From Candidatus Baldrarchaeota archaeon (GTDB taxonomy: Archaea; Asgardarchaeota; Baldrarchaeia; Baldrarchaeales; DXJG01): a DNA stretch of 64,000 bases. Of this stretch, positions 18,980 to 28,004 are shown in pieces. Every line of letters begins with the position of its first letter. Within the stretch, counting starts at the first letter, position 1. The stretch covers positions 223,103 to 287,102 of the forward strand of contig DXJG01000002.1 in assembly GCA_019056805.1 (NCBI GenBank), given 5' to 3'. A program made the translations under genes and the position numbers. The notes beneath the pieces were generated by a model that saw only the letters and a list, made by a program, of their open reading frames with translations, ran no database searches and had not been told where the DNA came from.

Positions 18980-19042
18980 TTAGAGTGGAAATGGTGCATC
19001 TCCTGGTCCAACAGGTCCTCCTGGAGGCATTTTATTCACCAT
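18980..19042 (-). CDS. possible 20-residue Pro/Gly-rich peptide
   Basis: A short frame encoding MVNKMPPGGPVGPGDAPFPL. The composition (Pro and Gly at half of the positions) is unlike chance translation of this AT-rich DNA, where Lys, Ile and Asn dominate, and the gene sits in the only locally GC-richer patch between lig and the zinc-finger gene. There is no ribosome binding site; TTTAAATAC lies about 27 bases upstream of the ATG, which would fit a leaderless transcript. Function unknown. Confidence 0.35.
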   Translation of the reverse strand: MVNKMPPGGPVGPGDAPFPL

Positions 19043-19220
19043 TAAAGAATTTAAAAGAAAGTATTTAAATTCCAATAATTTTCTTCAATTAGATGTAACC
19101 ACTTTATACAGTCAACTTATTATCTTAGATAAAGCCTTCGAACTTCTATAAGCAAATTTATAAAAGTAGTAGCATTTAAACATCTTACTTTAGCATGGTG
19201 CTCAAAAAGCATTCAGCGAG

Positions 19221-19331
19221 GTGGTGCTCATACCGAGAATTAGACGTTGCCCATACTGTGGTAAGAATCTTGAAAACTTCTGGGTAGAAATCAGGAAAAA
19301 ACACATAGAGCAGTGCAAGAAATCCAAGTAA
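19221..19331 (+). CDS. small C2HC zinc-finger protein
   Basis: A 36-aa frame reading VVLIPRIRRCPYCGKNL, then ENFWVEIRKKHIEQCKKSK. The C-x2-C and H-x3-C pair form one compact zinc finger. The first codon is GTG at 221 or 224; the GAGGTG overlaps it. A TATA-like TTTATAAAAG lies about 55-65 bases upstream. Similar single-finger miniproteins are common in archaea, mostly uncharacterised. Confidence 0.7.
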   Translation: MVLIPRIRRCPYCGKNLENFWVEIRKKHIEQCKKSK

Positions 19332-19472
19332 TTATTTGTTCATACAAACATTTTTAAACAACCTCTACAAAAGAAAACGTCATCAATATATTGTTATGAT
19401 AGATATAACAAATTAATAAAATAACTTATTTGTCACCAATCCTTAATTAAATGATTAATACGAGGAATGAAC

Positions 19473-20717
19473 ATGAAAAAAATCCGATCATATACCCTTT
19501 CATTAGTTGCACTATATGTAGCAACGTTTTTATTAAGATCATCTTTTTCTGCTACTCTTCTAGTATTTGGAAGGTATTTAAATGTCATTGGAAAAGATCC
19601 CCTAGAGATAGCAATCATAGACATATCATATTCAATCAGTGAAATGCTCACAGCCGCATACTTTGGAGTACTGTCAGACAAAATAGGCCGCAAACCTGTC
19701 ATGCTTTATGGTACATTACTTGCAGGCATGACCGTTGCAATAATACCCATCTCAAATTCAACCATATGGTTATTAACAATACATGCAATAGTAGGATTAG
19801 GTGCTGCAGCAAAAGTAAGTTCCACTCTCGCACTAATATCCGATTGTGCTCCGCCAGATCAAAGAGGAAGATTAATGGGCTTTTATGACTACTCAACAAT
19901 ATCAGGATACATAGCAGGCTTCCTATACGGCGGCTTCTTCTACGACTTTTTTGATGTAAGCAACAATCTATCAAACATAATCTACTGTTTCCTTTCCATC
20001 TCAGCACCACTTTTCATAGCAGCAATAACAATTTTACTTCTGGTAGTCGAATATGGAACCAGAAGAGAAAGAGCGGAAATAGAATCAATATCATCAATAA
20101 AAGATCTTAAACTTGTTTGGCAAAACGAGAAATTAAGAAATCTTCTCCCCTTATGGCTTTGTATCACAACATTATTTGGTATGGCATCAACCTTCGGACC
20201 CGTAATATCCGAAGAAGCTGGTGTAAGCGGTCTTCAAACAGGTCTCTTATTCGCTGCAGCAGGCACAGCCTTTGGACTTTTACAACCAATTTGGGGCCAC
20301 ATATCAGACAAAATTGGAAGAGTAAAAGTCCTGATCATAGGCGTACTAAGTTTAACAGGACTAATAACTCTAATACCTATAACACTCATAGCATTTCCAA
20401 ACATAAGAAGCCTAATGGACATACCACTGCCCATACTTGCATTAATCGGAATACTAGTAGTAGGTGTAGGTGCATTACCACCTGCAGCTCTTGCATCTGT
20501 TGTTGATGAAACCCCAGAGGACAAACGTGGACCAGTAATGGGAGTATATAGCATGATGTTAGGCCTCGGAGACACACTAGGAGGACTTGTAGGAGGCTTT
20601 TTCGTAAAAGCACTTGGCTGGATAGGACTAATATACTTCGCTGCTTTACTCGTCGCTATAGCAATGATTTCAACATCTAAGTATGCTATCAAATCCCTTA
20701 TTCACAAAATCAAATAG
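19473..20717 (+). CDS. major facilitator superfamily transporter
   Basis: A membrane transporter of 414 aa with about 12 hydrophobic segments in two halves. The MFS signature between segments 2 and 3, GVLSDKIGRKPVM, is present and repeated in the second half as GHISDKIGRVKVL. The start is placed at ATG 19473, six bases after GAGGA; ATG at 19467 is directly attached to that site. The family includes drug and sugar exporters; the substrate cannot be inferred. No neighbouring gene suggests a pathway. Confidence 0.92.
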   Translation: MKKIRSYTLSLVALYVATFLLRSSFSATLLVFGRYLNVIGKDPLEIAIIDISYSISEMLTAAYFGVLSDKIGRKPVMLYGTLLAGMTVAIIPISNSTIWLLTIHAIVGLGAAAKVSSTLALISDCAPPDQRGRLMGFYDYSTISGYIAGFLYGGFFYDFFDVSNNLSNIIYCFLSISAPLFIAAITILLLVVEYGTRRERAEIESISSIKDLKLVWQNEKLRNLLPLWLCITTLFGMASTFGPVISEEAGVSGLQTGLLFAAAGTAFGLLQPIWGHISDKIGRVKVLIIGVLSLTGLITLIPITLIAFPNIRSLMDIPLPILALIGILVVGVGALPPAALASVVDETPEDKRGPVMGVYSMMLGLGDTLGGLVGGFFVKALGWIGLIYFAALLVAIAMISTSKYAIKSLIHKIK

Positions 20718-20943
20718 TTCAAAAACTAAATAATCGATATAGCACAAAATTTCACTTGGACAACTTTATTTAACCATAAAGGTACCTAGGTATTCACGTT
20801 CGCTGAAAGAAATCTACGGCAGAAACACAACTTCAAATAAAATGAAAACACGTAAATTTTATTTTAAGCGAGAAAAATTATTATAATGGTTGATTATTTT
20901 AGTCTACATGTAAACAAGAGGAAGAGGAAGAGTTGAATATGAC

Positions 20944-22245
20944 ATGACCTCAAAAATAGAATTTTTTGATTTTGCTGCTTGGACACAATTCATACCAGAA
21001 TCGGAGATAAGAAGACTGCTAAGATATAATGTTCCATATTATTTTGCAGGCGGGAAACCTGGAGCAATACCCGTAGAAGTTTTTGCAAATATACTAATCG
21101 AAATTGGGACTGAACAACTAGAAAAAATAAAACGAGGGCCAGAAGGGAAACAAGAAATTATAGATGAATATAACTATGGACCAACAGCAGGGATAAGGGC
21201 CTTCAGAGAAGTATTAGCCAAGTATCTACGTGAAAAGGATGGAATACCAATCAGTAAGGAAGACGGCTGGCAAGAAGTTGTAATAACAACAGGTTCTCAA
21301 CAAGCAATATATGCAATACTTGACACATTAATCGATCCAGGAGATGCCATACTTGCACCAGCACCAGTTTATCTAGGTTTTGTTACACCAGCAGAAAAAC
21401 TAGGAGCAAAAGTAATTTGCGTACCAACAGATCTAAACGGAATAATACCCGAATATGTTGAAGAAACTCTTCAAGCAACAGAAAAGTCAGATGAAATAAA
21501 AAAACCACCAGAAATACTATACGTTATCGCCGATTCAGATAATCCAAAAGGCACAACCCTACCAACAAAGAGAAGAAAACAACTCTACGACATAGCTGAG
21601 ACCTGGAATCTCTTAATAATAGAAGATGCTGCTTATAGAGAAATACAATTCAAAAACGAAAAACTTCCAGCCATAAAAAGCTTTGACAAAGAAAACCGAA
21701 GAGTAGCATACTTAAGAACCACCTCGAAGGAAGCCGCACCTTTCAGAGTGGGATATTCAGTTATGCCAGCAGCATTAAGAGAACAAGTGATAAAAGATAA
21801 AGGATACTTAGATTTATGCACACCAACCATAATACAAAAAATTCTAGCCCTATACTATAGCAAATATATGGAAAAAAGCCTACCAGAAATTTTGAAAACT
21901 TATGAAAAACGATGCAAAGCGATGTGCGAAGCAATAGATGAAACATTTCCAGAAGGAGAGAGGACAAATCCGACAGGAGGATTCTTTGTATGGTGGCAAT
22001 CCAAGAAAATGTTTGATGCAAAGAAGTTCCTAGAAGAAGTAGCCCTTCAAAACCAAATACTCTACGTACCAGGACATTCCTTCTATCCAATAAAAGGATA
22101 TACTTACAACCCAGATACGAAAAAAATAGAGAAAAGCTCGCCAGCTATTAATACGATGCGTTTAGGGTTTAGCTATAGAAACGCAGAAATCATAAGAACC
22201 GGGGTAAAAAAACTAGGACAACTACTAACAGAATACCTAAAATAA
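20944..22245 (+). CDS. PLP-dependent aminotransferase, class I/II
   Basis: Fold-type I aminotransferase of 433 aa. Recognisable parts are YNYGPTAGIRAFREVLAKYL, the TTGSQQAIYAILDTLIDPGD loop, the PLP-Asp stretch IIEDAAYREI, the Schiff-base Lys in RTTSKEAAPFRVGY and the Arg in the C-terminal MRLGFSYRN. The closest general description is the 2-aminoadipate/aromatic aminotransferase type (LysN-like); the substrate is unresolved. ATG follows AGAGGAAGAG. It is separated by about 230 bases from the transporter and converges with a HAD phosphatase gene. Confidence 0.92.
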   Translation: MTSKIEFFDFAAWTQFIPESEIRRLLRYNVPYYFAGGKPGAIPVEVFANILIEIGTEQLEKIKRGPEGKQEIIDEYNYGPTAGIRAFREVLAKYLREKDGIPISKEDGWQEVVITTGSQQAIYAILDTLIDPGDAILAPAPVYLGFVTPAEKLGAKVICVPTDLNGIIPEYVEETLQATEKSDEIKKPPEILYVIADSDNPKGTTLPTKRRKQLYDIAETWNLLIIEDAAYREIQFKNEKLPAIKSFDKENRRVAYLRTTSKEAAPFRVGYSVMPAALREQVIKDKGYLDLCTPTIIQKILALYYSKYMEKSLPEILKTYEKRCKAMCEAIDETFPEGERTNPTGGFFVWWQSKKMFDAKKFLEEVALQNQILYVPGHSFYPIKGYTYNPDTKKIEKSSPAINTMRLGFSYRNAEIIRTGVKKLGQLLTEYLK

Positions 22246-22256
22246 GAATCAAACTA

Positions 22257-22931
22257 TTACTTCATTTTCTTTTTGAGAAATTGCAAGAAACTCTTTAAAT
22301 TATCGAAAACACTAACTGCATTTTCCCTTTTAAGGTCATCTTTATCATGTATACCAGTTTCAACTCCAAAAAATAACACACCAGCTTTCTTAGCTGCACG
22401 AGCATCAATAATACTATCGCCCACAAAAATGGCTTCTTTTGGAGATACATTAAGGGCTGACAATAGTAAATGAAGACCAGTAGGATCGGGTTTGAGAGTT
22501 TTTGTTTCATCTCTTGTAATGATGATATCAAAGTACTTAGCTATGCCATGTTTTTCTAAAACAATGTTTGTGGCCAATCTACCATTATTAGTTAAAAGAC
22601 CCACTTTTAATCCAAGCTCCCTAACACCTTTAAGAACTAGTTCTGCGTCTTCAATTAATTCGCTAATTTTAGCTGCTCTTACTTCAAATTCATCGGCAGC
22701 ACTGAACACTTCAGAAATAACTTTAGCTGCTAAATCTTTACGTCCCATCTTTAAAAGATAATTTTTAGAGATCTCAATCATTTCTGCAACTTTAACATTC
22801 AAATTAAGAAGATTCCTAGCAACATTAAGTTTTAAAAGCCTGCGAATAATTTCCTTTTTCATTCCAACTATATCTAACTTAAATGTTATTAAAGTCCCAT
22901 CAAGATCAAAAATTACTGCTTTAACTTTCAC
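22257..22931 (-). CDS. HAD-superfamily hydrolase, phosphoglycolate-phosphatase-like
   Basis: HAD phosphatase of 224 aa with the helical cap type: motif I FDLDGTL near the N-terminus, VGLLTNNGR as motif II, a Lys in KTLKPDPTGL (motif III) and VGDSIIDARAAKKAG (motif IV). This order is typical of Gph/PpaX-type phosphatases. GTG at 22931 is preferred, preceded by GGCGGG; an upstream TTG at 22961 is in frame but includes that site. Stops of this gene and the aminotransferase gene are about 10 bases apart. Confidence 0.88.
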   Translation of the reverse strand: MKVKAVIFDLDGTLITFKLDIVGMKKEIIRRLLKLNVARNLLNLNVKVAEMIEISKNYLLKMGRKDLAAKVISEVFSAADEFEVRAAKISELIEDAELVLKGVRELGLKVGLLTNNGRLATNIVLEKHGIAKYFDIIITRDETKTLKPDPTGLHLLLSALNVSPKEAIFVGDSIIDARAAKKAGVLFFGVETGIHDKDDLKRENAVSVFDNLKSFLQFLKKKMK

Positions 22932-23100
22932 ACGTATCCCGCCTTCACACAAAATATTCAATTAATAATTTCACGTTGCGTTAAAATATATCAGGTCATT
23001 AAACCCTTAAGTCGTAATCATGATAAGAGCAACAAAAATTATCCTATGGAAAAACTTTTAAGTTATGACATTAGAATTCATGTAGTCAAATTTCGGAGTC

Positions 23101-23178
23101 TGGTTGGGATGCCCTGCCAATTTTAATAACAAAAAAGAAAAGACTTCTTTTCAAGGATAGTACGTACTATCTCAACCA
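23101..23178 (+). other. structured leader candidate upstream of pheS
   Basis: TGGTTGGGAT (23101-23110) pairs, with one wobble or mismatch, with ATCTCAACCA (23169-23178). Inside lies the perfect palindrome GATAGTACGTACTATC (23156-23171) and a small GC-rich hairpin around GGGATGCCC. This patch stands out from its AT-rich surroundings and lies about 40 bases before pheS. It could be a leader RNA structure or a protein-binding site. Confidence 0.4.
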
Positions 23179-23216
23179 ATGTTCTACACTAATTTTAATC
23201 ATCCAAATCACCGTTA

Positions 23217-24779
23217 GTGGAGGTGCCAAACATAACTCAAGAGAACATAACTGAAATAGAAATCTACCCTGTCGAGAGAAAAACACTTAACGCACTATAT
23301 AATCTTGAAGGCAAGGCAACTCCTAAAGAAATATCAAAACAAGCAAAAATACCACTAAAAAAAGTATTAACAGCAGTATATTCGCTTCAAAACAAAAATC
23401 TAGTCGAAGTACATGAAAGAGAAATAACAAGAATCGAATTGACAAAAGAGGGTTTAGAGTACGCCGAAAAGGGACTACCCGAATACAGGTTGTTAAAATT
23501 TCTCCTAAAAAAGACAAAAACATCGATAAGAGAGCTTCTAGAAAAAGATATCGAAGGGCTGGAGAAAAAACAAGTAAATCTAGCCATAGGTCATCTCAGA
23601 AGTAGAAACTGGGCAAAAATCATAAAAGATAAAGAAGTATACGTCACAATCACGGAGGAAGGGAAGAAGGTAGCAGAAGAAGGATTACCAGAGCAAGAAA
23701 TTCTCAAATTTATAAGAAAAAAAGGACAAACTACTTTAGAAGAGGTAGGAAAACCAACAATCATCGACGAACTAGTCAAGAGAAAACTTATAATCGCAAA
23801 AACTGAAACACTACGAACAGTAATCATTACAGAACTGGGTAAAAAAGTTGTAGAAGGCAAAATTATAATACCAGAAACCGTTAAAAAACTCACACGAGAA
23901 TTAATTGTAACAGGAAAGTGGAAAGAAGTAAAACTAAAAAAATACGACGTAACTATTGAACCTCCAAAGATATATCCAGGTAAAAAACATCCTTATCTTG
24001 AATTTTTAGAAGAAGTTAGGAAGGCACTGATAGGCTTAGGATTCCAAGAAGCAAAAGGACCATATGTGGAATTAGAATTTTATAATTTCGATCTTCTATT
24101 CCAAGCACAAGATCATCCTGCAAGAGAAATTCACGATTCATACATACTAAAATTTCCCGACAAGGGCGATATAAAGTCTAAAGAACTTGTAGAAAGAGTA
24201 AAGGCAACACACGAAAACGGTTGGATAACAGGGTCAAGAGGATGGGGATACAAATGGTCCTTTGACATTGCACGACGATTAATTCTAAGATCGCAAACAA
24301 CAGCAGTGAGCATGAGATACCTAATCAAGCACAAAAAACCACCAATTAAAATGTTCTGTATAGACAGAGTATTCAGACCAGATATACTCGATGCTACACA
24401 TAGCATGGAATTCTGTCAATGCGAGGGAATAGTAGTTGACAAAGGCTTAACTTTAAGACACCTACTAGGAGCCTTAAAAGAAATACTACAGGCATTAGGC
24501 TTCAAAGAATTCAAATTTAAACCAGGATACTTTCCATTCACAGAACCAAGCGTAGAATGTTTCATAAAACATCCAAAACTCGGTTGGATAGAAGTAGCAG
24601 GCTCAGGACTTTTCAGACCAGAAGTGCTAATTCCACTAGATATACCACATCCAGAGATTCAAGTATTAGCATGGGGCATAGGAGTTGAAAGACTTGCAAT
24701 GACAGCATTAGGTGTAAACGACATAAGATACCTACGCACACACGACCTAGAATGGTTAAGAGAAAAGGAGGTGCTCTAA
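23217..24779 (+). CDS. pheS: phenylalanyl-tRNA synthetase alpha subunit
   Basis: Catalytic subunit of PheRS (520 aa). The N-terminal half (about 1-220) is a set of winged-helix-like repeats as in archaeal and eukaryotic PheS, and the C-terminal half is the class II core: motif 2 in FCIDRVFRPDILDATHSMEFCQCEG and motif 3 in VLAWGIGVERLAM. The start is uncertain: GTG at 23217 overlaps GGAGGTG, and GTG at 23223 is the alternative. Its stop overlaps the pheT ATG by one base (TAATG). Confidence 0.96.
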   Translation: MEVPNITQENITEIEIYPVERKTLNALYNLEGKATPKEISKQAKIPLKKVLTAVYSLQNKNLVEVHEREITRIELTKEGLEYAEKGLPEYRLLKFLLKKTKTSIRELLEKDIEGLEKKQVNLAIGHLRSRNWAKIIKDKEVYVTITEEGKKVAEEGLPEQEILKFIRKKGQTTLEEVGKPTIIDELVKRKLIIAKTETLRTVIITELGKKVVEGKIIIPETVKKLTRELIVTGKWKEVKLKKYDVTIEPPKIYPGKKHPYLEFLEEVRKALIGLGFQEAKGPYVELEFYNFDLLFQAQDHPAREIHDSYILKFPDKGDIKSKELVERVKATHENGWITGSRGWGYKWSFDIARRLILRSQTTAVSMRYLIKHKKPPIKMFCIDRVFRPDILDATHSMEFCQCEGIVVDKGLTLRHLLGALKEILQALGFKEFKFKPGYFPFTEPSVECFIKHPKLGWIEVAGSGLFRPEVLIPLDIPHPEIQVLAWGIGVERLAMTALGVNDIRYLRTHDLEWLREKEVL

Positions 24780-26467
24780 TGCCAACAATACAAGTACTAT
24801 ATAATGATTTATGTCAATTAATCAGAAAACAAATATCTCTTGAAGACCTGAAAGAATACATCTTGTTAATCAAAGGAGAAGTAGAAAAAACTACACCAAT
24901 AGAAGAAGGAGGAAAAATAACTGATTATGAACTATCCATAGAAATAACCAGTGATCGGCCAGACATGCTTTCAACAGAAGGACTAGCAAGAGTACTAAAA
25001 GGCTTTCTTGAAATAGAGGTAGGTTTACCAAACTATGAGATAAAAGACTCAAACATCGCTGTGAAAGTCGATACTTCGGTCCTTTCCATAAGGCCATATA
25101 TTGCTTGTGCAATACTCAGAGGAATAGAAATGTCAGATCCATTAATCAGACAACTAATGCAACTACAAGAAAAATTACATACAACACACTGCAGAAATAG
25201 AAGAAAAGCATCAATAGGAATTCACGATTTAGATAACGTAGAGCCGCCATTTACATACTACGCTGAAGATCCCGAAAAAATAAAGTTCATACCACTAGGT
25301 GAAACGAGAGAAATGACAGGGAGAGAAATTTTACAAAGACATCCGAAAGGAATAGAGTATGGAAAAATCATAGAGAAATACGATAAATATCCACTGTTAG
25401 TAGATAAAAACGGTGAAGTTTTGTCGTTACCACCAATAATTAATGGAATAGCTACACAAGTCACAGAAAAAACAAAAAACATCTTTATAGATGTGACAGG
25501 AACAGACTGGAGGATAGTTACAACTACTTTAAATATCGTAGCTTCCAATATCGCAGAGCGAACTGGTTGCATAGAATCGGTCAAAATGATCTACCCAGAT
25601 AAAGAGTTAAAAACACCAGACTTTAAACTAACCGAAATGACGGTCGATGCCAGTTATGCAAATAAAATTTTGGGCATCAACTTATCACCAAGTCAAATAG
25701 TAAAATGTCTCCAAAAAGTGAGATTAGATGCAAAACAAATAGGCAATGAAAAGATAAAGGTTGAAATACCGCCATTTAGAGTAGATTTTCTTCATCCCAT
25801 CGACATAGTCGAGGACATTGCAATAGGCTACGGATATAATAAATTTGAACCAGAACTACCACCAACACTAACTGTAGGCAAAGAACTCGTTGAAACAAAA
25901 ATAACAAGAAAAATCAGAGACCTAATGGTAGGTCTAGGTTTTCAAGAAGTATTTTACTATACAATGTCGAGCGAAGAGGTACAAGTAAAGAAAATGAGAC
26001 TAAAAGATGTAAACCTAGTAAAAATAGCTAACCCTGTATCAAAAGAATATTCTGTAATGCGACATTCATTACTACCAGGACTATTAAACATAATAAGTAA
26101 AAATGCACACGTAGAACTCCCACATAAAATATTCGAAACAGGGGACGTCATAGTAATAGACGAGCAAAGCGAATCAAGAACAAGGAACAATTTAAACCTA
26201 GCAGCCTTGATAAGCGACTATTCAGTAAGCTATGAAGACATACAAGCAGTACTCTACGCATTACTAAGAAATCTAAAAATAAAATTTAAATTAAAACCAG
26301 TAAAACACCCGTCATTTATCGAAGGACGAACAGCGAACATAATCATAAACAACAAAGACGCAGGAATAATAGGGGAAGTACATCCAGAAGTATTAGAAAA
26401 CTTCAAAATAGAAAACCCAACGGCAGCCTTTGAAATAAATGTACAAGAATTAATAAAACAACTATAA
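24779..26467 (+). CDS. pheT: phenylalanyl-tRNA synthetase beta subunit
   Basis: PheRS beta subunit, archaeal length (562 aa), forming the alpha2beta2 enzyme with PheS. It has the B1-like N-terminus, the B3/B4 editing domain (about 90-280), a B5 domain (DFKLTEMTVDASYANKILGINLS) and the inactive class II-like core with YGYNKFEPELPPT and MRHSLLPGLL. The ATG overlaps the pheS stop by one base and follows AGGAGGTG, so the pair is translationally coupled. Confidence 0.96.
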   Translation: MPTIQVLYNDLCQLIRKQISLEDLKEYILLIKGEVEKTTPIEEGGKITDYELSIEITSDRPDMLSTEGLARVLKGFLEIEVGLPNYEIKDSNIAVKVDTSVLSIRPYIACAILRGIEMSDPLIRQLMQLQEKLHTTHCRNRRKASIGIHDLDNVEPPFTYYAEDPEKIKFIPLGETREMTGREILQRHPKGIEYGKIIEKYDKYPLLVDKNGEVLSLPPIINGIATQVTEKTKNIFIDVTGTDWRIVTTTLNIVASNIAERTGCIESVKMIYPDKELKTPDFKLTEMTVDASYANKILGINLSPSQIVKCLQKVRLDAKQIGNEKIKVEIPPFRVDFLHPIDIVEDIAIGYGYNKFEPELPPTLTVGKELVETKITRKIRDLMVGLGFQEVFYYTMSSEEVQVKKMRLKDVNLVKIANPVSKEYSVMRHSLLPGLLNIISKNAHVELPHKIFETGDVIVIDEQSESRTRNNLNLAALISDYSVSYEDIQAVLYALLRNLKIKFKLKPVKHPSFIEGRTANIIINNKDAGIIGEVHPEVLENFKIENPTAAFEINVQELIKQL

Positions 26468-26533
26468 CTCCTTTTCTTAGCGCTTTAACATTAAAAAATA
26501 AAAATAAAGGGGTTATTTTTTACTCCAGTCTTG

Positions 26534-26758
26534 TTATCTCTTGAATGCTTGTGAGTATGCTAGTTTGATGTCAGCACCAGTAACAGTCTTTCGTCCAGCA
26601 TGTGCAGCAATTGCTCTTGCTCTCTTTGCAATATCAACGGCAATATCTTCTACTATTTCTCTTAAGGCCTCAGCTGCGGACGCACTTACCCTTTTTGCGC
26701 CCGCTTTTCTGATTATCCTATCAACTGGAGCTAATGGTAGTTCTGCTTCTTTTGCCAT
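26534..26758 (-). CDS. archaeal histone
   Basis: Histone-fold DNA-packaging protein of 74 aa. It starts [23 protein letters not shown] and contains the loop residues [10 protein letters not shown], the dimer helix and the C-terminal [14 protein letters not shown], all typical of HMf-like histones; there is no tail. ATG follows GGGAGG. It is single and is followed upstream by a long non-coding region. Histone presence argues against Sulfolobales-type Crenarchaeota. Confidence 0.96.
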   Translation of the reverse strand: MAKEAELPLAPVDRIIRKAGAKRVSASAAEALREIVEDIAVDIAKRARAIAAHAGRKTVTGADIKLAYSQAFKR

Positions 26759-27398
26759 ATCTTACATCCTCCCATAGATTGTATATGCATATGTTCTTAT
26801 TACTTCCAGTATACAACATGTGTATATCTCCTTTATTAATTTAACGCTTTCATTCAGTAATACTTGAGGTCCACTAGGTCCATCATCAAGTGGGTGAAAC
26901 ATGAGTAAGATACATTTCATATTACTGTGAGTAATGATTATACATAATCGTGCACATAAAATTAAGAGGTTTGGGTCTCAAACACTAGTTAATAATTTTT
27001 GATTGAAAAAGAAAAATAATAAAAATAAAACTATTTTTTTACAAACATTTTTGCTATAAAATATGCATAATTATGACATTATCATTTTCTCCAATAGAAG
27101 CTTCTGAGCATATAACCTGTAAAAACAAGATGTGTATGACATATTATTTTACGACGATATAATATAGGGAAGTTCTTTACTACATAAACCATCAAACCAT
27201 AGGTTACAAAATTGTTGTTTATCATACAAAATCAAAACCTACTAAAAAAGAACAAATATATCCAATAACTTCAAAATACGTGTTTTAGTAGTAAATGTTC
27301 GCAAATACCAAAATATGTTTTAATAAAACTTAATAAGAAGAATTAAGAAATAAATACAATTATAGAATTTAGTAAACCTTAGACAAAAGGGATTATCA
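26759..27398. other. long AT-rich intergenic region
   Basis: About 640 bases between the histone and CYTH genes. The histone promoter (CATATGCATATAC around 26783-26795) lies at its left end. I find no tRNA fold or long repeat. A short TGATGA...CTGA pattern on the minus strand near 26855-26890 was considered as a C/D RNA but is too short and lacks a matching C box. Confidence 0.5.
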
Positions 27399-27992
27399 TT
27401 GTTTAAAGAATATGAGGTAAAAGTCCATGTTCGTAATGTTAATGAAACTTCTAAATTATTGAAGAAAGAAGCTATTTTGCTTAAAAGAGTAGTACAGCTC
27501 GACATATATTACGATTATATGAAGAAATTATTTTCAAAAGATGAACATTTACGTCTAAGAATAGAGTACGAAGCCGATAATAAACAAGTAAGGTACATCG
27601 AGTTCACATGGAAAGGACCTAGACAAGGAAGAAATATAGAGATTAGAAGAGATATATCGGTTCAAGTACTACCTAACGATCTTAAAAATCTGAAAAGAAT
27701 ACTTGAGAAGTTAGGATTTAAACCATTAGTAATAATTAGAAAACTACGTGAAAGATATAAAATGAACAATATAGAATTGGAGTTCGATAAACAGGTCGAA
27801 CTAATAAAAAATGGAAATAAAAGTATACCTTTAGGATCTTTCTTACAGGCAAGCATCGAAACATATATGCAGAAAAATCACAAAACTATAAAAAACAAGT
27901 TATGGAAATATTTACACAAATTAGGATTCAAACATAATGATTGGATTGAAAAAAGCTATATTGAACTTGCAATCGAAAAACTTGAAAAATAA
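27399..27992 (+). CDS. CYTH-domain protein (class IV cyclase/triphosphatase fold)
   Basis: Triphosphate tunnel enzyme family of 197 aa. The signature ExExK is at the N-terminus (EYEVK), and strands with alternating charged residues follow (LRLRIEYE, RYIEFTWKG, IEIRRDI, ELEFDKQVEL). Family members hydrolyse inorganic or thiamine triphosphate or, rarely, make cAMP. TTG start. The gene ends four bases before the coiled-coil gene's in-frame GTG, so the two are probably one operon. Confidence 0.85.
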   Translation: MFKEYEVKVHVRNVNETSKLLKKEAILLKRVVQLDIYYDYMKKLFSKDEHLRLRIEYEADNKQVRYIEFTWKGPRQGRNIEIRRDISVQVLPNDLKNLKRILEKLGFKPLVIIRKLRERYKMNNIELEFDKQVELIKNGNKSIPLGSFLQASIETYMQKNHKTIKNKLWKYLHKLGFKHNDWIEKSYIELAIEKLEK

Positions 27993-28004
27993 ACGGTGAA
28001 TAAG

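Noticed and set aside
26855..26890. Minus-strand C/D box RNA candidate (TTGATGA ... CTGA)
   Set aside because: The C box deviates from RTGATGA, the distance to CTGA is too short for a two-guide RNA, and no C'/D' pair is present.
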